From DATAES01 sp963802415 (GTDB lineage Bacteria; Actinomycetota; Acidimicrobiia; Acidimicrobiales; JACDCH01): a DNA stretch of 64,000 nt. The position numbers and the translations under genes are program-made. The stretch is from assembly GCA_963802415.1 (NCBI GenBank), contig CAWDIH010000001.1:434001-498000 (forward strand), in the 5' to 3' direction. This document shows positions 1 through 6,727 of this stretch, piece after piece. Below the pieces are notes generated by a model. It made no database searches. It was not told where the DNA came from and worked only from the letters and a program-made list of their open reading frames with translations. Numbering within the stretch: the first letter of the stretch is position 1; the number at the start of each line of letters is the position of its first letter.

Positions 1-1
1 C

Positions 2-418
2 GGCACGAGTGTCGATGCAACCCACCTGCCCCATCCCGATCGGTCGTTCCCGTCGGTGGTGATCGACGGCCCGTACAAACTCAACGGCACCCCGACCGCA
101 TCCGTCGATGGACGCTATGGCGTGCACGAACCGACACGATGGCAGGACCGCATGATCCTGCTCGAGCGGATGTTGACCGAAGGCGCCCGTGTTCTCGGTG
201 ACGCCTACCTGTTGTACAAGTGCATGGACCAGGTGTGCTCGAGCAAGGTGCGATGGCAGACGTTCGTCTTCACCCGCCATGCCATGACCCTCGGTCTCGG
301 ACTGGTGGACCGACTCGACCAGGTCAGCTATCGACCGCAACCCCACGGCGTGCGCCAGCTGACGGCACGACGCAACGCTTCGACCATGCTCGTCTTCCAA
401 CGCGGGTGGACGTCGTGA
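2..418 (+). CDS. Site-specific DNA methyltransferase, C-terminal part (5' end outside window)
   Basis: The reading frame is open to the first base of the window, so this is the tail of a longer gene. The visible protein contains IDGPYKLNG, which aligns in position and context with catalytic motif IV (DPPY-type) of amino-methyltransferases, and a C-terminal block (KVRWQTFVF, VDRLDQVSYRPQPHG, ARRNASTMLVFQRGW) typical of actinophage DNA methylases that modify adenine or cytosine amino groups. Motif IV reads D-G-P-Y instead of the usual D/N-P-P-Y, so activity is uncertain. It is followed by an HNH nuclease and a capsid gene, which supports a prophage origin. The target base cannot be told from this fragment. 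Confidence 0.7.
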   Translation, partial: GTSVDATHLPHPDRSFPSVVIDGPYKLNGTPTASVDGRYGVHEPTRWQDRMILLERMLTEGARVLGDAYLLYKCMDQVCSSKVRWQTFVFTRHAMTLGLGLVDRLDQVSYRPQPHGVRQLTARRNASTMLVFQRGWTS

Positions 419-558
419 CAATCACGCGCGAACGCGCGGGTTGCGACAGCAATCGACCCCCACCCCGGGGGGTGCCATCACGACGGCGCGCCACTCATCG
501 GCGCGCAACACAGCCGATCCGACAGATTTCCCTCTAACGCGATCCGGGGGGTCGTCAC

Positions 559-834
559 GTGACAAAACCGGGTGATCCGAGGGGAACGGCGCGATGGCTG
601 CGCTTGCGAGCTCAAACGCTGCGCGAACAGCCGCTCTGCGTCGTGTGTGGGGCTCGAGCGACCGAAGTTGACCATCGGTTGTCGGTGGAGACGCACCCTG
701 AGCTGGCGCTGAGCAAGGCCAACCTTCAGAGCATGTGCCGGCGCCACAACCGGGAGAAGTGGATCACGCCGGGGATCGTCTGCGCCTTCCATGATCCGCC
801 GACTCCGAGCTGCCCGCACTCGAGGCAATGGTGA
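559..834 (+). CDS. HNH endonuclease (phage-type)
   Basis: A 91-residue protein starting at GTG. It has the compact phage HNH layout: basic N-terminus (ARWLRLRAQTLREQPLC), zinc-binding pairs C27-x2-C30 and C60-x2-H63, the D38-H39 metal-activating pair and N55. Such small HNH nucleases in tailed phages are usually encoded beside the packaging genes and help terminase cut DNA during packaging. No terminase follows here: a 57-residue ORF and the capsid gene come next. The start has only a G-rich stretch upstream rather than a clear ribosome binding site. The HNH assignment is firm; the packaging role is inferred from family knowledge. Confidence 0.8.
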   Translation: MTKPGDPRGTARWLRLRAQTLREQPLCVVCGARATEVDHRLSVETHPELALSKANLQSMCRRHNREKWITPGIVCAFHDPPTPSCPHSRQW

Positions 835-1001
835 GCCGAGAGGAGCTGATCGACGAGATCTGCGCGCAGATCCCCGACAGGGAACGTGTGTGGGTGGCTG
901 ACGTCCTCGACAACTCGCCCCGATGGGTGAACGACTGGGGCGACGTCAGGATCCTGGGTCTCGACGACATGGTCTTCCGACCCGAGGTGCTCGAGCCGTA
1001 A
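828..1001 (+). CDS. Small acidic hypothetical protein (57 aa)
   Basis: The ATG overlaps the end of the HNH gene by 7 bases, suggesting translational coupling. The product begins MVSREELIDEICAQIPDRER and ends FRPEVLEP; it is acidic and Trp-containing (WVADVLDNSPRWVNDWGD) with no membrane segment. I do not recognise a family. Small acidic proteins between nuclease and structural genes are common in phages, but no function can be claimed. A competing frame from 1014 is less convincing because it runs through the capsid gene. Confidence 0.45.
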   Translation: MVSREELIDEICAQIPDRERVWVADVLDNSPRWVNDWGDVRILGLDDMVFRPEVLEP

Positions 1002-1176
1002 ACCTCCGCCGCAATGAGGTTTAATCTGGTGATCGCCGTGGAGTCGTTGCCCGGGCTGGGCGCGGTGACGGTGCTGTTGTACCGAGGTAGTGACCGGCGG
1101 TCGAGATGGACCGGCCGGAGTCCGCTGCTCGGTCCCGAGTTGCGCGGACGCGCACAGCACCCATTGAGGTATCTCC

Positions 1177-2625
1177 ATGAACCATCCACCCACCCGCGAC
1201 GAGCTCGCGGTTGCCGGCGCAGCGGAACTGCGCGCAGCCATCGCTCGTCTCGACCAAGACCTTCAGTCGTTGCACCTGGACGACCGAGGCGAACCCCGCG
1301 ATCTCACGGCCGAAGAGCAGGCCCGGTTCGCCGAGCTCATGCAACTACAGGCGGACGGCGAAGCGTTCCTTCGTGTCCGGTCCGCCATCGGGAACCCGAA
1401 GGCGGTCGTGTCCGGCTTCCCGACGTTCAACACGAACACCCGTCAGCAGATCAGTGCTGCCGACGCATTGAAAGCCGATGGCGAGTCGGTGCGATCGAGC
1501 GCGACCGCGTTGGCCGGCAGTGAAGATCGGCTGACCCCGGAGCAGCAGGCGCAATTCGAGTCGCTCGTCCGGCAGGACACCGACAGCTGCGACGGCAGCT
1601 ACATCGCAAGACGTGCACTGATCACCGAGAGCCCCGCCTATCGGAGCGCGTGGGCGCAATGCGTGACGCAGGTGCATCCGATTCTCACCATCGAAGAGTC
1701 CGCCGCGTTGCGAAGCCTTCGTGATCTTGATCGCAGCGAGAACAGAGCAATGTCGGAAGGCACGACTACGGCCGGCGGCTTCGGCGTCCCTACATTCATC
1801 GATCCGACGATCCTGATGTCGAGCCAGGGTTCGGCCGATCCGTTCCTGCAGATCGCCCGGGTCGTGCCGACGACGACCTCGGTCTGGAAAGGCGTCAGCT
1901 CAGCCGGCGTGTCATGGTCATTCGATGCTGAAGCCGCGACCGTCTCGGACGACAGTCCGACGTTGGCCCAACCGACGGTCGGCGTCTACATGGCCCGAGG
2001 CTTCGTCCCCTTCAGCATTGAAGTTGGGATGGACTATCCCAACTTTGCGACCGAGATGGCGGCGCTGCTCACAGCCGGTTACGAAGAGTTGCTGGCCGAG
2101 AAGTTCGCGACCGGCTCCGGTTCCGGCGAACCGCGAGGGGTTCTCACCGCGTTGGCGGCGACCGCCTCCAGTCAGGTGACGCCGACGACGGATGGTGCCT
2201 TCGGCCAGGAGGACGTCTACAAGACATGGAAGGCGCTGCCGGAACGATTCAGAAGCCGCGCCAGTTGGGTGATGTCGGTCGACGTCAACAACCGGGTTCG
2301 CCAGATGGGCACGTACACGCAGTTGCACGCGGTCACGACGCAACTGACGGAAGCCGCGGCTGACCGGCTGCTGAGCAGAAACGCGTACACGAGCAGCTAT
2401 TTCCCGGATTTCACCGGGACGACCGGTCAGGCCAACATTCTGGTCGTCGGCGACTTCTCGAACTATGTGATCGCGCAACGCGCCGGTATGAGCATCGAAC
2501 TGGTGCAGCACCTCGTCGATGTCACGAGCAACCGGCCGACGGGCCAGCGAGGTTGGTTCGCGTGGGCTCGCACCGGCGGCAACGTCGTCGTGGAGCAAGG
2601 ATTCCGTTTGCTCTGTAACACGTAA
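1177..2625 (+). CDS. HK97-fold phage major capsid protein
   Basis: A 482-residue protein with the architecture of HK97-type major capsid proteins. Residues 1 to about 190 are a charged, Gln/Glu-rich helical region resembling a delta/scaffold domain, followed by the fold proper: EGTTTAGGFGVPTFIDP (N-arm), repeated W-x-FDAEAATVSDDSPTL and FVPFSIEVGMDYPNF (E-loop/spine region), and the A-domain region ending GWFAWARTGGNVVVEQGFRLL. A GAGGT ribosome binding site lies 7 bases before ATG. In an active phage the N-terminal part is removed by a prohead protease encoded upstream, but no protease, portal or terminase is visible; the upstream genes are a nuclease and a small ORF. The gene itself looks intact. 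Confidence 0.9.
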   Translation: MNHPPTRDELAVAGAAELRAAIARLDQDLQSLHLDDRGEPRDLTAEEQARFAELMQLQADGEAFLRVRSAIGNPKAVVSGFPTFNTNTRQQISAADALKADGESVRSSATALAGSEDRLTPEQQAQFESLVRQDTDSCDGSYIARRALITESPAYRSAWAQCVTQVHPILTIEESAALRSLRDLDRSENRAMSEGTTTAGGFGVPTFIDPTILMSSQGSADPFLQIARVVPTTTSVWKGVSSAGVSWSFDAEAATVSDDSPTLAQPTVGVYMARGFVPFSIEVGMDYPNFATEMAALLTAGYEELLAEKFATGSGSGEPRGVLTALAATASSQVTPTTDGAFGQEDVYKTWKALPERFRSRASWVMSVDVNNRVRQMGTYTQLHAVTTQLTEAAADRLLSRNAYTSSYFPDFTGTTGQANILVVGDFSNYVIAQRAGMSIELVQHLVDVTSNRPTGQRGWFAWARTGGNVVVEQGFRLLCNT

Positions 2626-2657
2626 ACCTGATCCACCGGCCAACCGAAAGGATCCAC

Positions 2658-2891
2658 ATGGCCGACTATGTGGTGGCCGATGCCACCTTCGATTTCGGGG
2701 AGTCCGGGTCACTGCGGGCCGGCACCATCTACCGGGCCGACGACCCGTTGGTACGGGCGCATCCCGAATGGTTCACCGACCTCGAGGAGTCCGGGTTGCT
2801 GGTCTCCACCGCTCCCAAAGCGGTGACGGTGGAGGCGGCGACGGCGGCGCCGGGCGAGAAGCGGGCCACGAAACGAGCCGCCAACAAGTAG
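2658..2891 (+). CDS. Small phage head-region protein (77 aa)
   Basis: It begins 32 bases after the capsid stop, with an AAAGGA ribosome binding site. The protein (MADYVVADATFDF...GSLRAGTIYRADDPLVRAHPEWF) has a beta-rich N-terminal half and a Lys/Arg/Ala tail (EKRATKRAANK). Genes of this size and style often follow the capsid gene in actinophages and are annotated as head or neck accessory proteins. That role is inferred from position; I cannot name a family. Confidence 0.6.
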   Translation: MADYVVADATFDFGESGSLRAGTIYRADDPLVRAHPEWFTDLEESGLLVSTAPKAVTVEAATAAPGEKRATKRAANK

Positions 2892-3058
2892 GTCTGTGCG
2901 GCTGCCGGCGTCCCGTCCACGCGTCGCTCGTTCCTTTCGGGGGTGGCGCCTGGCGCGGGGGGGTGTCTTCGGGGATGGCTCCCGCTGTGGGCGCTGAGCA
3001 GCCGTGCAGTATCGAAGTCCGGCGCTTCCATACTCAGCGGATCTAAATTCCGCGGCTG

Positions 3059-3472
3059 GTGTCGCTCGCCGAGCTCGTCACCTCCTATCAACCGGCGTGG
3101 CAGCGACTCGGCGCGTGCACCGATCCACTTCCTGGGCTTCGCTGGCAGCCACCGTTCAGAAGTCGGCGTCTACTGGCGGCCGCCAAGGACATTTGCGCAA
3201 CGTGCGAGGTCCGCGGCCAGTGCCTGGCGTTCGCGCTCGAGGCCGACCCCGAGGTGGTCGGGATCTGGGCCGGCACCACGACTGCCGAGCGTCAAGAGAT
3301 GAAGCAATCGCGCGATTGCATCTGCTGCCGCGCAGCGGCCCCAACACGCGGACGGACTGTGCGCTGTCTGTTGCCGGCGCTTTGCTCGGTGGCGGCTCAC
3401 AACCGGCAGCGACGACCGCGGCGCGTTCGTCAGTCGTCGTCGGGCTCGCGGGCGTCGTCGAGCTCGGCCTGA
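3059..3472 (+). CDS. WhiB-family Fe-S cluster protein, prophage-associated
   Basis: The four WhiB cysteines are present as C20, C46, C49 and C55 (C-x25-C-x2-C-x5-C), followed by the G[V/I]WAG-type turn GIWAGTTTAER at residues 69-78. WhiB-like proteins bind a 4Fe-4S cluster and modulate sigma-factor-dependent transcription in actinobacteria; actinophages often carry them. The GTG start is chosen because the first cysteine follows shortly after. The C-terminal 50 residues are Arg/Ser-rich and low complexity, and the last 43 bases overlap a convergent gene, so the tail may be a poorly constrained extension. Confidence 0.75.
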   Translation: MSLAELVTSYQPAWQRLGACTDPLPGLRWQPPFRSRRLLAAAKDICATCEVRGQCLAFALEADPEVVGIWAGTTTAERQEMKQSRDCICCRAAAPTRGRTVRCLLPALCSVAAHNRQRRPRRVRQSSSGSRASSSSA

Positions 3473-3741
3473 AGCTCGTACGACCCCGTGAGGAAGCCGA
3501 TGACGTAGTCGAGGCCGTCGGCCGCGTCGAAGGCGACTCGGTCCCGGTAGGCGTCGGACCCCGGGGTGCGCACGTGCGCACGTTCGACGAGGGCGCGGGC
3601 GTCGGCGCAGGAGCGGTGGACCGACTCGAGGAATTCGTCGGCGTCGAAGCAGGCGGCCACGTCGCCGGCTTTGATGCGCGCTGCAAGCTCGTCGGCCTGC
3701 GGGCGCAGTGCGGCGAGGCCGGTTAGGTCGAGTCCGGTCAT
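3430..3741 (-). CDS. Hypothetical protein, convergent with the WhiB gene
   Basis: A 103-residue acidic protein (MTGLDLTGLAALRPQADELAARIKAG... ending LQAELDDAREPDDD). Composition is that of a normal soluble helical protein, more credible than the WhiB tail frame it overlaps. No domain is recognised. It is the last gene before the tRNA-Ser region, transcribed inward to the phage genes, so it could belong to the prophage early region. Two direct copies of AGTCCGCGA lie upstream of its start. Confidence 0.5.
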   Translation of the reverse strand: MTGLDLTGLAALRPQADELAARIKAGDVAACFDADEFLESVHRSCADARALVERAHVRTPGSDAYRDRVAFDAADGLDYVIGFLTGSYELQAELDDAREPDDD

Positions 3742-3768
3742 GTGATCTCCCCAGGTCGGTCCACGGTT

Positions 3769-3789
3769 AGTCCGCGAAAAGTCCGCGAG
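3769..3789. repeat. Tandem direct repeat AGTCCGCGA x2
   Basis: Two perfect 9-base copies (3769-3777 and 3780-3788, to within a base), spaced about one helical turn apart. They lie between the last prophage-side gene and the truncated tRNA-Ser. This arrangement resembles integrase arm-type sites or a repressor operator; the sequence alone does not decide. Confidence 0.5.
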
Positions 3790-3844
3790 ATTCTCTCAGT
3801 TGCGCTCAGACCACCAAAGTCATTAACAGCTATACGTGCAGGTC

Positions 3845-3934
3845 GGAGGACTTATTTCGACTTGGCCGCAGGTCACGAAATCGCCCGGAACGGTTTTCAA
3901 GACCGTCGCCTTCGTCCACTCGGCCACCGCTCCG
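3845..3934 (-). pseudogene. Degenerate tRNA-Ser(UGA): 5' half intact, 3' half lost
   Basis: Read on the minus strand from 3933 the sequence gives GGAGCGG, TG, a D arm closed by GCC/GGC, and an anticodon arm ACGGT-CTTGAAA-ACCGT whose loop carries TGA: a clear 5' half of tRNA-Ser(UGA). Beyond that the variable region, T arm and acceptor 3' strand do not fold; no GTTCGAATCC-type T loop or CCGCTCC strand follows, though CTCCG could give five weak acceptor pairs. The broken 3' side faces the prophage genes, as expected if an element integrated into the tRNA or if later deletion removed its end. Confidence 0.6.
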
Positions 3935-3974
3935 TCCTGATCGTCGCACACGCGGTACGCTCAGCGGTCCACGA

Positions 3975-4066
3975 GGAGAGGTGGCTGAGTCCGGTCGAAA
4001 GCGCCTTCCTGCTAAGAAGGTGAGGGGTGTTGAGCTCCTCCGTGGGTTCAAATCCCACCCTCTCCG
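3975..4066 (+). tRNA. tRNA-Ser(GCU)
   Basis: Cloverleaf read directly: acceptor GGAGAGG (3975-3981) pairs with CCTCTCC (4059-4065), discriminator G at 4066; D arm GCT/AGC; anticodon arm CCTTC-CTGCTAA-GAAGG with anticodon GCT; a long class II variable arm; T arm GTGGG-TTCAAAT-CCCAC. The encoded 3' end is GCCGA, so CCA is not encoded. Its last 16 bases plus two more form one copy of the 18-bp repeat found again at 14396-14413, so its present 3' end was probably supplied by the integrated element. Confidence 0.93.
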
Positions 4067-4068
4067 CC
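4051..4068. repeat. attL-like core: 18-bp direct repeat at the tRNA-Ser 3' end
   Basis: AATCCCACCCTCTCCGCC, identical to 14396-14413 in the same orientation, and 20 of 21 identical if extended three bases upstream. The two copies bracket an integrase remnant, an Xis-like gene and a toxin-antitoxin pair, the standard signature of integration at a tRNA 3' end. Confidence 0.85.
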
Positions 4069-4158
4069 GAGTCGTCCACGGTCGTGCGGGTCCGACCGGA
4101 TGCGTCCACGCTACCAACGCTGTGACCTGGAGTTTTGTCCGCCTCCGTCCAGCTCTGG

Positions 4159-4182
4159 CTGTAAATGTATACAGCGCGTGAC
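4159..4182. promoter_or_regulatory. Operator-like repeat upstream of int
   Basis: CTGTAAATGTATACAG is an inverted repeat CTGTA-N6-TACAG with a central TGTATACA palindrome, followed by CGCGTGAC. The 24 bases match 6728-6751 (upstream of the Xis-like gene) at 21 positions. A shared operator or Xis/repressor binding site is the simplest reading. Confidence 0.55.
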
Positions 4183-4189
4183 TGCCACG

Positions 4190-4233
4190 GTTGCTACCAT
4201 TCCGGGTGGCGTTGCTTCCATCGTTGCTTCCAT
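4190..4233. repeat. Integrase arm-type repeats, left end
   Basis: GTTGCTTCCAT occurs twice in tandem (4211-4221 and 4223-4233), with a variant GTTGCTACCAT at 4190-4200. The same tandem pair occurs in the same orientation at 14308-14330, just inside the other att copy, with one mismatch over 23 bases. Position at about 140 and 65 bases from the cores fits arm-type binding sites of a tyrosine integrase. Confidence 0.65.
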
Positions 4234-4268
4234 TTTCAGCAGCGCCTCGAGCGTCGTCGGAGGTGCTC

Positions 4269-4850
4269 ATGCCGAAGCGCCCAGTGGGCAAGCGGTCGGT
4301 CAGCGACGGTGGGATCCACGTGCGGGGCAAGGCGTCGAACGGCGAGGGTTCGGTGTACTTCGCGAAGGACGGACGATGGCACGCGACTTACCGCGTCCCG
4401 GGCGAGGGCCGTCCGCGCACCGTCAGCGCACGCACGCGCGAGCTTGTCATCGTGGCTCGGCAGCGCAAGCTGGCCGAACTTGCCGAAACGGCCGATTCGC
4501 CGCTGTCGCTACCCATCTCGACCTCGGTGGGCGACCTTGCTCGGTGGTGGTTGCACAGCGTGCAGAAGCACCAGGTGCGTGCCTCGACGTGGTCGCAGGC
4601 CGAGGACCGGGTCGACAAGATCGTCGCGACCATCGGCTCGACAGAGGTGCGCAAGCTGCGGGTCGAGCACTCGCCGGTCCGCCACTCATGGCCGACTCGC
4701 ACCCGGCAACCCCCGCCACCCGCCGACAACGACGCGCTACCAATGCACGAACGCGCCCCGAGCCGGCCGCGACCCCGGCCGAGCGGCCTCGCCCTCGACA
4801 CGCACGCCGCCCGCCGGCATCCAGCGCCCCCGGCCGACGGAAAGGCGTGA
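4269..4850 (+). pseudogene. int: Tyrosine integrase, truncated: N-terminal arm-binding and SAM-like regions only
   Basis: From ATG 4269 the protein reads as an actinobacterial phage/ICE integrase N-terminus: a basic leader, the AP2-like arm-binding strand GSVYFAKDGRWHATYRVPGEGRPRTVSA (about residues 28-54), then the core-binding helices SVGDLARWWLHSV...TWSQAEDRVDKIVATIGSTEVRKLRVEH (about residues 86-134). After residue 134 (base about 4671) the sequence changes to low-complexity Pro/Arg-rich text and no catalytic R-HxxR-Y domain follows. The catalytic two thirds are therefore missing, most likely by deletion. It lies 200 bases from the tRNA-Ser att core, in the expected place. The element probably cannot excise without an integrase from elsewhere. 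Confidence 0.75.
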
Positions 4851-5385
4851 GACACACTGGCAGGTTCCGCAAGCGGAACCGGCGGGCAACCCCGCCCGGC
4901 TCGCCGGGCAACCCCGATCCGGTCACAGAACCGGAGGCAGCCGCCCGGTCCTGTCGGCATGCGCGACCGGCGCGACGGCTGCCCACCGTGCTCGTGAGCA
5001 TCACTACGCTCGGCTCTCGCACCGGCCACGGCGCCGGCGCCGCCCGACGTTCCCAAGGCCCGCGGCTCCGCGGCCTACTACGCCGACTTCGGTCGAGGGT
5101 CCCGGCACGCGGGTTTGCCACGGCGTCGAGTGCGTGACGATGGAGGGCACCGTCGAGCGAAAAGGTTGCCCGGCACCCCCACGCTGGAGACAACCGCTTC
5201 CGCAGCGGTTGGTCACAGCGGGAGTTGGCCAGCAGCGGCGTCGAGCGGTGGGCTGACAAACGCCTTCCAGTTCTGGCTGCTCATCAGGAGGAGTCGTGCA
5301 GCACCGGTTGCTCGCTGGCCGGAACTGCGCGTTCAACTGCTGCCGAGGCGACGCACCGTCCACCGAGCCGATAGACGACAGGTCC
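4851..5385. other. Gap with hairpins and no convincing gene
   Basis: Several frames are open because of the high GC, including an Arg-rich 149-residue frame from ATG 4688 to 5137, but none resembles a protein I know. Two clean hairpins stand out: GGTTCCGC-AA-GCGGAACC at 4863-4880 and CAACCGCT-TCCGC-AGCGGTTG at 5191-5211. It probably holds remains of genes deleted together with the integrase catalytic domain. Confidence 0.4.
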
Positions 5386-5733
5386 CTAGAGTGCGAGATG
5401 GAGCCGAAGTGCGTCGTCCAGTGACTGCAGGAGGTCCGCGTGGAGAACGCCGATGCGGCTGCCGATGCGCTCGACCGCGACGGACCGCACTTGCTCGGCC
5501 TGAGCCTTGGAATCCTGGCCCAATCCGGTGGAGGCGGCGTCGAGCAGAACCTGGAACGGATACACGCGGTCGGTGTTCGACGTCACGGGCACGACCGTGA
5601 TGAGCCCGCGACGGAGGCGCTGAGCGGTGGCGTTCGCCCCGTCGTTGCTCACGATGACCGCCGGCCGTCGCTTGCTCGCCTCGGCACCCCGCACCGGATC
5701 GAGATCGACCCAGTGGATCTCGCCGCGGCGCAT
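5386..5733 (-). CDS. mazF: MazF/PemK-family endoribonuclease toxin
   Basis: A 115-residue protein with the MazF/PemK beta-barrel signatures: RRGEIHWVDLDPVRGAE at the N-terminus (substrate-binding loop), KRRPAVIVSNDGAN, the core strand GLITVVPVTSNTDRVYPFQV and the helix QAEQVRSVAVERIG. Family members cleave single-stranded RNA at short sequence motifs and are neutralised by a cognate antitoxin. The start codon shares one base with the stop of the upstream antitoxin gene, the normal operon layout. It sits inside the tRNA-Ser island and may stabilise it. Confidence 0.88.
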   Translation of the reverse strand: MRRGEIHWVDLDPVRGAEASKRRPAVIVSNDGANATAQRLRRGLITVVPVTSNTDRVYPFQVLLDAASTGLGQDSKAQAEQVRSVAVERIGSRIGVLHADLLQSLDDALRLHLAL

Positions 5734-5951
5734 CAGCTCAGCCCGTCACCCGCTGTTGACTCCCAAAGCCGGCTGTCGTCGCTGTCCGACCACTCGGTCC
5801 AGGCATCCTCGTAGGCTGGGCCCAGTTCAGACGCTCGGAGCAGTCGCACGGCCTTCTGAACTGCGGCCGAACGGGAACCAATCCCTCGGGCGGCCGCGAA
5901 CTCGTCGAGGAACTCGACATCGTCGTCGGGCAGGCTCACGCTGACCTTCAT
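5733..5951 (-). CDS. mazE: Ribbon-helix-helix antitoxin of the MazF pair
   Basis: A 72-residue protein. The N-terminus MKVSVSLPDDDVEFLDEFAAARGIGSRSAAVQKAVRLLRASE is a typical ribbon-helix-helix DNA-binding domain (beta strand, then two helices around GSRSAAVQKAV), and the acidic, Trp-containing tail (YEDAWTEWSDSDDSRLWES) is the usual toxin-wrapping segment. It probably represses its own operon; an inverted repeat lies at 5961-5973 just before the ATG. Upstream gene of the two-gene operon with the toxin. Confidence 0.85.
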   Translation of the reverse strand: MKVSVSLPDDDVEFLDEFAAARGIGSRSAAVQKAVRLLRASELGPAYEDAWTEWSDSDDSRLWESTAGDGLS

Positions 5952-5960
5952 ACCAAGATG

Positions 5961-5973
5961 CTACTCGCAGTAG
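5961..5973. promoter_or_regulatory. Likely antitoxin operator, inverted repeat CTACT-CGC-AGTAG
   Basis: A perfect 5-3-5 palindrome 10 bases upstream of the antitoxin start codon. Autoregulatory operators of ribbon-helix-helix antitoxins sit in this position. No clear -35/-10 pair is called. Confidence 0.5.
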
Positions 5974-6432
5974 TACATTGTGGCTACCGCCCATGCACGA
6001 CATCCGCGGCGCGCCCAGGTTCAGTTACGGGCGCGAGACAAAGTCGACGGTGTCGTCGGTTTGCTGCGAGCTCTTGACCTCGCACCACCAACGTGAGCGC
6101 CGTGTACGAGCCGGTGTACGAGCGTCGCTTCCGGCTGCACGAGAACGCCACGAGACCGGGTTTGCGACCGGGAGGAGCGACTGTTCGAGAGGTCAGCTCC
6201 CCAACGGAGTTCATGATGAGCGTGATCGCGGCCACAGCCGCGGTGCCGGTGGGTTGGCGGGTAGCGGCCGGGTGTTCAGCCAAGCCTGGTCGACGCCGCC
6301 CGGCGCCGTGGGGCCCGCCTCCTCTGACGATCGCCTCTCTTGTGTTCCAGGCTGCAACCTCGATTCCAGCGCGCGCAGTATGCCCGAGCCGCGCGGTCCG
6401 GGGTTCGGATGGTGGCTGTCCCCGACCGTGGC
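5974..6432. other. Gap without a recognisable gene
   Basis: About 460 bases between the toxin-antitoxin operon and the Xis-like gene. Long frames exist on both strands (for example a 191-residue minus frame and a 227-residue plus frame), but their compositions look like GC-driven artefacts and no motif is seen. In related integrative elements a replication or transfer gene would be expected here. Confidence 0.35.
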
Positions 6433-6684
6433 TCAGCGGTGGCGTCGCTGAACAGGCGCAGACGCGATCGCACGGCCCTTGCCGCTGCGGGCTGCCCACC
6501 GTTCGACCTCCGGCCAGTACCAGAGCCGCAAGCCACCCCGACCAGGAGCGCCCTGCCACACCGGCGCGGGGAAGGTCTCGTCGGCGCCGACGAAGTAGTG
6601 AACAAGCTGCGGCCGGGGAAAACCGAGGCGGACAGCGATCTCGCGAGCGTCGACCAGAAGTTCGACATCGAGCTTGCGGCCCAT
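6433..6684 (-). CDS. AlpA/Xis-like MerR-fold DNA-binding protein
   Basis: An 83-residue protein with an excisionase-type winged helix-turn-helix: LLVDAREIAVRLGFPRPQLVHYFV (helix-turn-helix), a wing (FPAPVWQGAPGRGGLRLWYWPEVERWAARSG) with the W-x-x-x-E-V-x-x-W pattern common to AlpA/Xis proteins of actinobacterial elements. These proteins direct the integrase towards excision or activate int expression. Its promoter region carries tandem CTGTA-N6-TACAG-like repeats shared with the int upstream region. The gene looks intact although the integrase is truncated. Confidence 0.65.
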   Translation of the reverse strand: MGRKLDVELLVDAREIAVRLGFPRPQLVHYFVGADETFPAPVWQGAPGRGGLRLWYWPEVERWAARSGKGRAIASAPVQRRHR

Positions 6685-6727
6685 GGGCTCACGGTAACCA
6701 CCTCCTGCGATCCACTCAGACGCGTCA

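Noticed and set aside
1014..1523. ORF MRFNLVIAVESLPGLG... upstream of and into the capsid gene
   Set aside because: It overlaps the capsid start by 347 bases and turns into Arg-rich nonsense; the first 40 residues alone are not convincing.
3897..4109. Minus-strand ORF ending TERWPSGRRRRS
   Set aside because: This text is the familiar false translation of tRNA-Ser sequence on either strand.
4688..5137. 149-residue Arg/Pro-rich ORF after the integrase break
   Set aside because: About a quarter Arg, no motif, and neighbouring frames are equally open; not called as a gene.
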